In this document: positions 34,284 through 42,367 of the stretch, in pieces
How the letters are laid out: each line of letters starts with the position of its first letter
Position numbering within the stretch: the first letter of the stretch is position 1
Source: Amoebidium appalachense
Taxonomy: Eukaryota > Ichthyosporea
Direction: 5' to 3'
Length of the DNA: 64,000 nt
Assembly (NCBI GenBank): GCA_963693365.1
Contig: CAVNZM010000004.1
Span: forward strand, 3,286,001 to 3,350,000
Notes under the pieces: model-generated
Told to the model about the DNA's origin: nothing
The model's database searches: none
Seen by the model: only the letters and a program-made list of their open reading frames with translations
Translations under genes and position numbers: made by a program

Positions 34284-35712
34284 CACGTGTGGTGTCTAAA
34301 CAGCCTATAGGCATGCTCCGTGTGCAGGCACCAATTTCTACCCTCTTCTGGTTGGTGCCAAGAGGCAGCGCCCTACACGTGTGGTGTCTAAACAGCCTAT
34401 AGGCATGCTCCGTGTGCAGGCACCAATTTCTACCCTCTTCTGGTTGGTGCCAAGAGGCAGCGCCCTACACGTGTGGTGTCTAAACAGCCTATAGGCATGC
34501 TGCGTGTGCAGGCACCAATTTCTACCCTCTTCTGGTTGGTGCCAAGAGGCAGCGCCCTACACGTGTGGTGTCTAAACAGCCTATAGGCATGCTGCGTGTG
34601 CAGGCACCAATTTCTACCCTCTTCTGGTTGGTGCCAAGAGGCAGCGCCCTACACGTGTGGTGTCTAAACAGCCTATAGGCATGCTGCGTGTGCAGGCACC
34701 AATTTCTACCCTCTTCTGGTTGGTGCCAAGAGGCAGCGCCCTACACGTGTGGTGTCTAAACAGCCTATAGGCATGCTGCGTGTGCAGGCACCAATTTCTA
34801 CCCTCTTCTGGTTGGTGCCAAGAGGCAGCGCCCTACACGTGTGGTGTCTAAACAGCCTATAGGCATGCTCCGTGTGCAGGCACCAATTTCTACCCTCTTC
34901 TGGTTGGTGCCAAGAGGCAGCGCCCTACACGTGTGGTGTCTAAACAGCCTATAGGCATGCTCCGTGTGCAGGCACCAATTTCTACCCTCTTCTGGTTGGT
35001 GCCAAGAGGCAGCGCCCTACACGTGTGGTGTCTAAACAGCCTATAGGCATGCTCCGTGTGCAGGCACCAATTTCTACCCTCTTCTGGTTGGTGCCAAGAG
35101 GCAGCGCCCTACACGTGTGGTGTCTAAACAGCCTATAGGCATGCTCCGTGTGCAGGCACCAATTTCTACCCTCTTCTGGTTGGTGCCAAGAGGCAGCGCC
35201 CTACACGTGTGGTGTCTAAACAGCCTATAGGCATGCTCCGTGTGCAGGCACCAATTTCTACCCTCTTCTGGTTGGTGCCAAGAGGCAGCGCCCTACACGT
35301 GTGGTGTCTAAACAGCCTATAGGCATGCTCCGTGTGCAGGCACCAATTTCTACCCTCTTCTGGTTGGTGCCAAGAGGCAGCGCCCTACACGTGTGGTGTC
35401 TAAACAGCCTATAGGCATGCTCCGTGTGCAGGCACCAATTTCTACCCTCTTCTGGTTGGTGCCAAGAGGCAGCGCCCTACACGTGTGGTGTCTAAACAGC
35501 CTATAGGCATGCTCCGTGTGCAGGCACCAATTTCTACCCTCTTCTGGTTGGTGCCAAGAGGCAGCGCCCTACACGTGTGGTGTCTAAACAGCCTATAGGC
35601 ATGCTCCGTGTGCAGGCACCAATTTCTACCCTCTTCTGGTTGGTGCCAAGAGGCAGCGCCCTACACGTGTGGTGTCTAAACAGCCTATAGGCATGCTCCG
35701 TGTGCAGGCACT
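34284..35712. repeat. Fifteen and a half tandem copies of a 92-bp palindromic repeat
   Basis: Exact 92-bp periodicity from 34284 to 35664, then half a unit. Units are almost identical, differing mainly at one C/G site (GCATGCTCCG versus GCATGCTGCG). Each unit contains an 8-bp perfect inverted repeat GGCACCAA...TTGGTGCC with a 17-base loop, plus the palindromes ACACGTGT and GCATGC. It lies directly upstream of the TATA box at 35908 and resembles viral homologous-region enhancer/origin arrays in architecture. Confidence 0.95.
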
Positions 35713-35907
35713 AATTTGTTGTGCCTTCCTTTTTTGGTTAGATCTATACCCGGCCAATGGTTAGCAGCCACGGGTTTGTTTTCATCAAGCTTAGACGTGA
35801 TACTTTGCCAATCATCAAGGCCGTTTGAGTGACAATGACCGTTGATTGGACAGATCTATCCCATTGAGCCTTGGCACCATTGCTGTAAGCTGCTTTTTAC
35901 CGTGGCA

Positions 35908-35914
35908 TATAAAA
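35908..35914 (+). promoter_or_regulatory. TATA box for the 36011 gene
   Basis: TATAAAA in the context GGCATATAAAAGC, 97 bases before the ATG. CCAAT-type boxes (GCCAATCATC, GTTGATTGGAC) lie 50-110 bases further upstream. Confidence 0.75.
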
Positions 35915-36010
35915 GCAGCACACACGGTCACATTCACTCATTTCAACACTGACACTCAATAGTAAAAGGCGACACACAACAAACTTGTTTTTCAAACACT
36001 CACACGAAAC

Positions 36011-37135
36011 ATGGATTCTTTGAAAGAGGAGCTTCAACAGCTGCAGAAGCGCTTTGATTTTCTGTACACGGACCATTCGTCTCGCTTAACGGCCCTGCAC
36101 ACCGACCTCACCAGCCTCCGCAGTCAAGTGACCAATGAGAATGCTGCACGTACCCCCCGACCCCCCCAACCCCAGCCCTCTGATGTAGAGGCACGACTGA
36201 GGGCAGCCGAAGAGCAGATCAAGACCCTGCAGGCCGAGCTTGCCAGCCTGCAACGGGCTGCAGCACCCCACCGGGATGGCCAGGTGGCCTATGAAAACTA
36301 CATTTTCAGTGGCCCTTGCAAGACTACCCCTGTGGCCATGACCACCACTGTGACTGCCCCCCCCCCTGCCGGCAAGACCACCACTGTGACTGCCCCCACC
36401 CCTGCCGCCAAGACCGCCCCTGTGACTGCCCCCACCCCTGCCGCCAAGACCGCCCCTGTGACTGCCCCCACCCCTGCCGCCAAGACCACTCCTGCCAAGA
36501 CCACCCCTACCACCAAGACCACTCCTGCCAAGACCACCCCTACCACCAAGACCACTCCTGCCAAGACCACCCCTACCACCAAGACCACTCCTGCCAAGAC
36601 CACCCCTGCCGCTAAGCCCAGGCCCAAGCACACCAAAACACCTGAGACTTCGTTGCATGACCATACGATGGACCTCGATGCACAGCTAACTAGTGTGAGG
36701 GGGGAGCTCCAGAATGCTCGAGAGCGTGTCAAAGAGGCAAAGGCGGCTGAAGATGAAATGGCGGAGGGCCTGGCCCTTGCTGCTGTGTGTGCAGCCCAAA
36801 ACACCATAAAAAGCATCCGAAGGAAGATTCTGCGACGGGAGAAGAACTTGAAGGCATACACAGGTGGTAATGAGTCTGTCTCTTCACCTGCCTCACCCGC
36901 CAAACGCGTCCATGATCAATGTGATTGGGACTCAGATGAAGCATTCAACCCCAAGCGGCTCAAACGACGGGCAAATCAGGTACTCGATGATATGACAGAT
37001 GACGAATCTGCGTCTGATCGTGAGTCGGTCGTGTATGACCGCAAACCTGAACCCAAACATAAACAAACTGAAGAAATTCCTCTCATTGATCTTGACCAGG
37101 AAGAGTTTGACCAGTATGAGCATGAGATGTACTGA
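36011..37135 (+). CDS. Coiled-coil protein with Thr/Pro/Ala/Lys repeats and nuclear-like tail
   Basis: 374 residues. Residues 1-85 are a coiled coil (MDSLKEELQQLQKRFDFLYT, then VEARLRAAEEQIKTLQAELA). Residues 105-205 are degenerate repeats, first (KTAPVTAPTPAA) and then (KTTPAKTTPTT). A second helical segment (GELQNARERVKEAKAAED) follows near residue 225. The C-terminus combines a basic cluster (NPKRLKRRANQ) typical of a nuclear localisation signal with an acidic tail (DLDQEEFDQYEHEMY). ATTAAA lies at 37324-37329. No enzymatic motif is present; a structural or DNA/protein-scaffold role is inferred from composition. It belongs to the island's group of small coiled-coil, NLS-bearing proteins. 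Confidence 0.7.
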   Translation: MDSLKEELQQLQKRFDFLYTDHSSRLTALHTDLTSLRSQVTNENAARTPRPPQPQPSDVEARLRAAEEQIKTLQAELASLQRAAAPHRDGQVAYENYIFSGPCKTTPVAMTTTVTAPPPAGKTTTVTAPTPAAKTAPVTAPTPAAKTAPVTAPTPAAKTTPAKTTPTTKTTPAKTTPTTKTTPAKTTPTTKTTPAKTTPAAKPRPKHTKTPETSLHDHTMDLDAQLTSVRGELQNARERVKEAKAAEDEMAEGLALAAVCAAQNTIKSIRRKILRREKNLKAYTGGNESVSSPASPAKRVHDQCDWDSDEAFNPKRLKRRANQVLDDMTDDESASDRESVVYDRKPEPKHKQTEEIPLIDLDQEEFDQYEHEMY

Positions 37136-37530
37136 TTTGATTGGTCGACTAAGTGGCATTCTCTTTTGATTTGTATTTGAATTGATCGGTCTTGATTTAT
37201 TTGTTTCTTTTCTCTTTTAGTTTGTATTTGAATATACCCGGTCCAAGTTGATTTGTTCTTTGTAATCTGACTAGACTATCATGTACGTACTTACTCTTTT
37301 TCTATACAATCACTTGTGTTCATATTAAAGGATTCTGTGTACGTGGACCACGGAAACATACACCATTTTTTGCAGTGCTTCATGCTATAAAATAACCATG
37401 AGAGACACAAACAAATACACTAAGTGTGTACACGTCTACCCATAGGCCCAAGTGTTGACATGTCTGCCCACAGTTCCCTAAGGCTTACAGCACACATCTG
37501 CCTGTATGCCATAAACTTTACTTTCACCAC
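37136..37530. other. 3' region of the 36011 gene
   Basis: AT-rich non-coding DNA with the candidate polyadenylation signal at 37324-37329 and two TTTGTATTTGAAT repeats (about 37170, 37225). No gene seen. Confidence 0.5.
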
Positions 37531-38790
37531 AAGACACCCACCTAAGTACACTCTGCACCACCCTAAGTACACTGTGGTGCACAGCCCCACCCTAAGTACA
37601 CGTCTGCACCACCCTAAGTACACTGTGGTGCACAGCCCCACCCTAAGTACACGTCTGCACCACCCTAAGTACACTGTGGTGCACAGCCCCACCCTAAGTA
37701 CACTCTGCACCACCCTAAGTACACGTCTGCACCACCCTAAGTACACGTCTGCACCACCCTAAGTACACGTCTGCACCACCCTAAGTACACCTCTGCACCG
37801 CCCTAAGTACACCTCTGCACCGCCCTAAGTACACTCTGCACAGCCCTAAGTACACTCTGCACAGCCCCACCCTAAGTACACTCTGCACCACCCTAAGTAC
37901 ACTCTGCACCACCCTAAGTACACGTCTGCACCACCCTAAGTACACTCTGCACAGCCCTAAGTACACCTCTGCACCGCCCTAAGTACACTCTGCACAGCCC
38001 TAAGTACACTCTGCACAGCCCCACCCTAAGTACACTCTGCACCACCCTAAGTACACCTCTGCACCACCCTAAGTACACTCTGCACAGCCCTAAGTACACT
38101 CTGCACAGCCCCACCCTAAGTACACTCTGCACCACCCTAAGTACACGTCTGCACCACCCTAAGTACACGTCTGAACCACCCTAAGTACACCTCTGCACCA
38201 CCCTAAGTACACGTCTGCACCACCCTAAGTACACCTCTGCACCACCCTAAGTACACGTCTGCACCACCCTAAGTACACCTCTGCACCACCCTAAGTACAC
38301 CTCTGCACCACCCTAAGTACACCTCTGCACCACCCTAAGTACACCTCTGCACAGCCCTAAGTACACCTCTGCACCACCCTAAGTACACCTCTGCACAGCC
38401 CTAAGTACACTCTGCACAGCCCCACCCTAAGTACACTCTGCACAGCCCCACCCTAAGTACACTCTGCACAGCCCTAAGTACACTCTGCACAGCCCCACCC
38501 TAAGTACACTCTGCACAGCCCCACCACCCTAAGTACACTCTGCACCACCCTAAGTACACTCTGCACAGCCCCACCCTAAGTACACTCTGCACCACCCTAA
38601 GTACACTCTGCACCACCCTAAGTACCTCTACACCATCCTAAGTACACGTCTGCACAGCCCCACCCTTTAAGTACACGTCTGCACAGCCCCACCCTTTAAG
38701 TACACGTCTGCACCACCCTAAGTACACTCTGCACAGCCCGACCCTTTAAGTACACGTCTGCACAGCCCCACCCTAAGTACACTCAATGTT
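37531..38790. repeat. Large CCCTAAGTACAC...CTGCACCA array
   Basis: About 1.25 kb of a 20-22 bp unit, CCCTAAGTACAC(G/C/-)TCTGCACCA. Some units are joined through GCCCCA, giving a mixed higher-order pattern. Every unit carries the hexamer CCCTAA. Roughly sixty units are present. The open frames through it are repeat translations, not genes. Confidence 0.95.
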
Positions 38791-38861
38791 AAGTACATCT
38801 GCACACAAGCACTAGAATAGCCTGAGGCTACTCTCTAATAGCGGCCCCTTTTTTCACCGTG

Positions 38862-39509
38862 TCAAGGCCAGTTGATATCTCCATCTGAAGACTCGGAAGA
38901 CGCCCCAGAGCTGCTGGCTTCACTGGCTCGTGCCCTTTTCTGCTGTCCCCGTGTCAAGGTCTTGGACTCGGAAGACGAGTACTCCTCAGAAGACGAGTAC
39001 TCCTCAGGTTCTGACTGCTGTCCCCGTAGCAAGGTCTTGGACAAGGTCTTGAACCAAGCAGGCACTGGAGGATGGTACTCCTCCTCCGACCCAGAGCTTC
39101 TGACTTCCTCTCGTGTCCTCTTCTGCTGTCTTCGTGGTTTCTCCCGTGTCTTGGACCCCTGTGTGATGTGCAAACGTGAGCGCTGCAGGGGCTGGGGGGC
39201 CAAGTCCACGGGATAGGAGCTGCCATGCTCGCCAGCACGAAGTGCAGGTGCCGCTGCCAGGACAGGGGGTGCCACGGTCAGCGCTGGGGGTGCCACGGTT
39301 GCTGCTGGGGGTGCCACGGTTGCTGCTGGGGGTGCCACGGTTGCTGCTGTAGTGGTGCGCGAAGCCATGCGGGTGTGCCTAGCAAGGGCGCGCGCGAAAC
39401 GGGCCTGGGTGTCCCGCAGGGCCTTTGCATCCTCCTCCAAAGTCTTGAGTCTTGTCTCTATTTTTTCAGCGCGCCTTTCTAGATCTTTGATGTCATCTTT
39501 AGAACTCAT
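38862..39509 (-). CDS. Coiled-coil protein with Ala/Pro repeats and Ser/Glu tail
   Basis: 215 residues from ATG 39509, the first ATG downstream of the TATA box. Residues 1-45 are a coiled coil (DIKDLERRAEKIETRLKTLE). A TVAPPAA repeat (about five copies) follows, then a basic stretch (TREKPRRQQKRTREEVRS) and a Ser/Glu-rich acidic tail with two EEYSS units. The composition parallels the 36011 protein (coiled coil, low-complexity linker, basic patch, acidic tail), suggesting shared ancestry or function, although sequences are not alignable by eye. Family unknown. Confidence 0.65.
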   Translation of the reverse strand: MSSKDDIKDLERRAEKIETRLKTLEEDAKALRDTQARFARALARHTRMASRTTTAATVAPPAATVAPPAATVAPPALTVAPPVLAAAPALRAGEHGSSYPVDLAPQPLQRSRLHITQGSKTREKPRRQQKRTREEVRSSGSEEEYHPPVPAWFKTLSKTLLRGQQSEPEEYSSSEEYSSSESKTLTRGQQKRARASEASSSGASSESSDGDINWP

Positions 39510-39594
39510 TTTCGTGACAGTTGGATGTACGTTGTGTGCCAAGGGAGAAGCTAGCTAACATGGAAAAGGTGTGTGGATTGAAGAGAGTATGGGC

Positions 39595-39601
39595 TTTTAT
39601 A
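39595..39601 (-). promoter_or_regulatory. TATA box for the 38862-39509 gene
   Basis: TATAAAA on the minus strand, context GGCATATAAAAGCCC, 86 bases before the ATG. The context is nearly the same as at 35908. Confidence 0.75.
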
Positions 39602-39640
39602 TGCCGTGCCCGGCTTTGGCATCAGATGCTTTATTGCATT

Positions 39641-39845
39641 AGATTGGTTGGATATACCCCAGCCGCGACGCTTGATTGGATCTAGAGATCGCGTGAACAT
39701 CTGATTGGCTAATTGTCATTTAGGCATCTTGGTGTATCCGATAAGTTGGGGCTCAACCAAATCTGCTGACTGATTGATGAATTCTGATTGGATCTTAAAC
39801 AAGAGCATGTTTTGACTTGAGAATTGTCATTTTGACAGATTGGAT
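39641..39845. promoter_or_regulatory. Cluster of five CCAAT-type boxes
   Basis: GATTGG occurs at about 39642, 39673, 39703, 39785 and 39838, always on the plus strand (CCAATC toward the minus-strand gene). The cluster begins just upstream of the TATA box. Confidence 0.65.
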
Positions 39846-40114
39846 TGTAATCCGATCTTTGCAAGACCGTCAGTGTTTGAACACAATGTATTTTGATGTA
39901 GCAACACCTAAAAAACACGAATATGCTTCCCAACAATTACGAGCATTATTCTGTCTATCAGGGATACAAAAATTGGTCAGGAAAAGTACACAATCACATG
40001 GTGCGACAGATACAGTTGAACCTACCATCCTTTCCTAAACTTGCCAACATGACCACGGGTCATGAAAGGAGCTAGGCTAGTGGCATGGTCATGCAAGATT
40101 ACAAGAACCTTGGC
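39846..40114. other. Intergenic DNA, left flank of the IS607-type element
   Basis: No gene is recognised. The left element boundary should lie between the Fanzor stop at 40115 and about 40040, but no terminal repeat could be identified. IS607-type elements have no terminal inverted repeats and make no target duplication. Confidence 0.4.
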
Positions 40115-41527
40115 CTATACCGGCAGAGGCCCGTGGCTGCCCACGGGCCGCGTACATGAGCGAATAAATATGTTGCGAGCCCCATTGACATCTCTGTCAA
40201 TGACCAACCCACAATGTTTACACTTGAACACCTTAGAACCTCCAAGACCCTGGTTGATCTGTCCACACCTCCCACACGTTTTGCTGGTGTAGGATTCATT
40301 GACAAACACCACTGCAGTTCCCCGTTGCTCTGCTTTACACACCAGCCGTTGTCGAAACTTGGCATGCTGCCAACCCATCATGCATCGGACGCTCTTGTTG
40401 CGAAGTTTCCTCTTGCCCGTAGTACGTGACATACTCCCAGAGTCAAACCAAGGAATAACTACCACGTCGAAGTTGGAGGTGAGCCATCCAGCGGCCTTCC
40501 AGTGTGCGTCGGCAATTAGGTTCTGAACCCTTCGGCGCATTCGGAACAGGGCCTTTCTCATCCGATACCGACTTTTGTGTTTAACAGATGTCTGTGTCAA
40601 ACGACTTTTCAGCTGGTCCTCACGGTTGAGCAGCCGACTGATGCGTTTGATGTCCCCGGGAAAAAGGTGTGTGACCTCCTTGTTACAGGGGTCATAGACA
40701 GTCTGGAAGGTTCTAATACCAGGATCAAGTGCACATATCCGCCTATCGTGTTGTTCGGTTAGAGGGGTTTGGCTATCACCCCCCGGTACCCGATATGTAA
40801 TTGATAGGTAGAAATGCCCGTCCCTGGTCATCAAGAGCCGCCCATCTGTTTCCATTTCATCCGGTTGTACTTGCTCCGCAAGTTTCAAATGCCCACCTTC
40901 GGGGCACATCGTTGGGGCAAAAATGGCGTGTGTACCATTGAACTTGGTGAGTGCGCGGGGTATTAGAATTGATTGATATCCGTCCTTTTTGGATCTATAC
41001 CGGACAAAGACACTGGTTGCCTTTAAACCCCTCTTCTTAGCATAACGTGCCTTTGCCTTCTGCGAACCCACGGCCCCGAAAAAATCATCCACCGCGCCGT
41101 TACGAAGAAGGTTTGGCACACGCTTCTTGTATTCTTCGCAGTCTGGAATGCTTTTGTTGTTGACAAATTGCTTGCGATATTCGGTTTTGTCCATGCTTCC
41201 CTTCAGGTCGTGAAGACCTACACATTGATTGAAGATCTTCCTTGCCACTCCGAAGCATTCGACCAACCATCGCTTTTGTTCCTTTGTTGGGATCACACGG
41301 ATGAGTTTTGTGCGGACCAAAAGCTCGGTCCTTTCCCGCAAAGCCAAAACGTTCACTCCACAGGCCACATAATCGTCAAGCTCCGGAGGCCGTCCATTAA
41401 GACGATCCTTCAAATAGAGTTTCTGCTCTTTCTTCATGTGTTTCGATGCCATGCGCTTTAGTCTTTTGACGTTCCTTTCCGCTTCCCTCTGTTCCATTGC
41501 ACTTGTTTCCGTACTTGCGACGTCCAT
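40115..41527 (-). CDS. Fanzor (TnpB-like) RNA-guided nuclease
   Basis: 470 residues from ATG 41527, chosen because the frame upstream overlaps the recombinase and lacks conservation; the frame itself is open to 42118. The C-terminal half has the RuvC-like nuclease motifs: ALDPGIRTF (first Asp), NESYTSKTCGRCG (Glu placed next to the zinc site, as in Fanzor proteins), the zinc ribbon CGRC...CKHC, and IDRDVNGARNI (last Asp). The N-terminal part contains the basic helical region (LVRTKLIRVIPTKEQKRWLV) seen in TnpB. TnpB/Fanzor enzymes cut DNA guided by an RNA from the element end. All catalytic positions are present, so it could be active. Confidence 0.88.
   Translation of the reverse strand: MDVASTETSAMEQREAERNVKRLKRMASKHMKKEQKLYLKDRLNGRPPELDDYVACGVNVLALRERTELLVRTKLIRVIPTKEQKRWLVECFGVARKIFNQCVGLHDLKGSMDKTEYRKQFVNNKSIPDCEEYKKRVPNLLRNGAVDDFFGAVGSQKAKARYAKKRGLKATSVFVRYRSKKDGYQSILIPRALTKFNGTHAIFAPTMCPEGGHLKLAEQVQPDEMETDGRLLMTRDGHFYLSITYRVPGGDSQTPLTEQHDRRICALDPGIRTFQTVYDPCNKEVTHLFPGDIKRISRLLNREDQLKSRLTQTSVKHKSRYRMRKALFRMRRRVQNLIADAHWKAAGWLTSNFDVVVIPWFDSGSMSRTTGKRKLRNKSVRCMMGWQHAKFRQRLVCKAEQRGTAVVFVNESYTSKTCGRCGQINQGLGGSKVFKCKHCGLVIDRDVNGARNIFIRSCTRPVGSHGPLPV
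40128..40149 (-). other. Perfect 9-bp hairpin at the 3' end of the nuclease gene
   Basis: GGCCCGTGG-CTGC-CCACGGGCC on the plus strand, inside the last codons of the Fanzor frame. In TnpB/Fanzor systems the guide RNA overlaps the 3' end of the nuclease gene and its downstream region, so this stem is a candidate part of that RNA. Confidence 0.5.
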
Positions 41528-42080
41528 GATGCTTACAGACAAAGTGGGTGGTGACGGCGATAAGGTCTTCCGCGAGTTCATCTGTATTGGACTCGTCTGC
41601 GTGATTGAGAACCACGATTTTGACCCCATATGCTTCCAGAATCCACCACAGCAGGTCACCGGCGAGTCGACACAGCCTGTCCTTGTGGGCAACCACAATC
41701 TCTCTGACATTTCCCTTGCTTGCCCGTTCCAAAATGGACAGCAGTCCTCTGCGCTTAAAGTTGACGCCACTCCCGACATCAGTGACAATTTCGTGATTGG
41801 GACACCGTTCACGCAGATACTGAACTTGCCGGTCGAGGTCCGTGCGCTGTTTGTGGGATGAGACCCGTGCGTAGGCAACATCAACTCTGTCTGTTCGTGT
41901 GTCCGTTTCACACCCGAGCAACGTGTCAATGTCAGAGGTGTTGTACAGGCGGACATTGCCTGGTGTTCTAACAATTCGGATGCGTCCCTGGTTTGCCCAT
42001 CTCCGAAGTGAGGATCCCGATACCCCGTACTTCTTTCTGGATTGAAGTCCAGATATGTACTTGGTGCCATTGTGGGGCAT
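41397..42080 (-). CDS. tnpA: IS607-family serine recombinase (TnpA)
   Basis: 227 residues from ATG 42080. Residues 8-52 are a MerR-like winged-helix DNA-binding domain (SRKKYGVSGSSLRRWANQG, then RLYNTSDID). The serine-recombinase catalytic domain follows: YARVSS (residues 70-75, catalytic Ser), LDRQVQYL, VGSGVNFKR, VVAHKDRLCR and the C-terminal helix ending CKHHGRRKYG. An N-terminal DNA-binding domain with an N-terminal-type resolvase domain and no large C-terminal domain is diagnostic of IS607 transposases. The enzyme would excise and integrate the element through a Ser-DNA intermediate. It overlaps the nuclease gene by 131 bases. Confidence 0.9.
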   Translation of the reverse strand: MPHNGTKYISGLQSRKKYGVSGSSLRRWANQGRIRIVRTPGNVRLYNTSDIDTLLGCETDTRTDRVDVAYARVSSHKQRTDLDRQVQYLRERCPNHEIVTDVGSGVNFKRRGLLSILERASKGNVREIVVAHKDRLCRLAGDLLWWILEAYGVKIVVLNHADESNTDELAEDLIAVTTHFVCKHHGRRKYGNKCNGTEGSGKERQKTKAHGIETHEERAETLFEGSS

Positions 42081-42210
42081 ACTATAAGGTATAGAAAATA
42101 TTTGAAGTTGCCCAACATTGGCAGTTTCAGATAACAAGAATAAGTGTGCCCTTTGTGACACTTGCAGTGGGTTGTTGTTGTTGCCTTTTACAACCACCGC
42201 TCTGGACACA

Positions 42211-42367
42211 AGATCGAACAGCTATCAAATTGACCATATATATGACAAAGAAAAACAAGGTTGCCAAAGATCATTGTAGCAGTGCCCTGCACACGGGGCA
42301 ACTGGAAATACATGTTTTAGGGCTCGTAGCCCACCCAGACAAAATTATTTTCTAGTATAAGATAATA
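42211..42367. other. Short intergenic region before helicase A
   Basis: No clear TATAAAAG box. A TATAAG sequence lies at 42356-42361, a few bases before the ATG. It may contain the right end of the IS607-type element. Confidence 0.35.

Larger units (their letters stand above)
40040..42210 (-). mobile_element. IS607-type element with Fanzor/TnpB nuclease (boundaries approximate)
   Basis: Two overlapping minus-strand genes, a serine recombinase followed by a TnpB-like nuclease, are the standard composition of IS607 elements, including those carried by giant viruses and eukaryotes (Fanzor1 type). Both genes look intact. The element lies immediately 5' of helicase A, so it may have entered the intergenic region ahead of that gene. 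Confidence 0.8.

Noticed and set aside
34284-35712. Possible CRISPR array (regular direct repeats)
   Set aside because: The whole 92-bp unit is conserved, with no unique spacers, and no cas genes are present. It is a tandem satellite.
36086-36903. Gly-rich and Val/Ala-rich frames opposite the 36011 gene
   Set aside because: Antisense shadows of the Thr/Pro/Ala/Lys repeats of the real gene.
37531-38790. Interstitial telomere sequence
   Set aside because: CCCTAA is never tandem with itself; it is part of a longer unrelated unit.
40115-42118. 667-residue single nuclease starting at 42118
   Set aside because: The first 197 residues are out-of-frame translation of the recombinase gene; the start at 41527 gives the usual tnpA/tnpB overlap.
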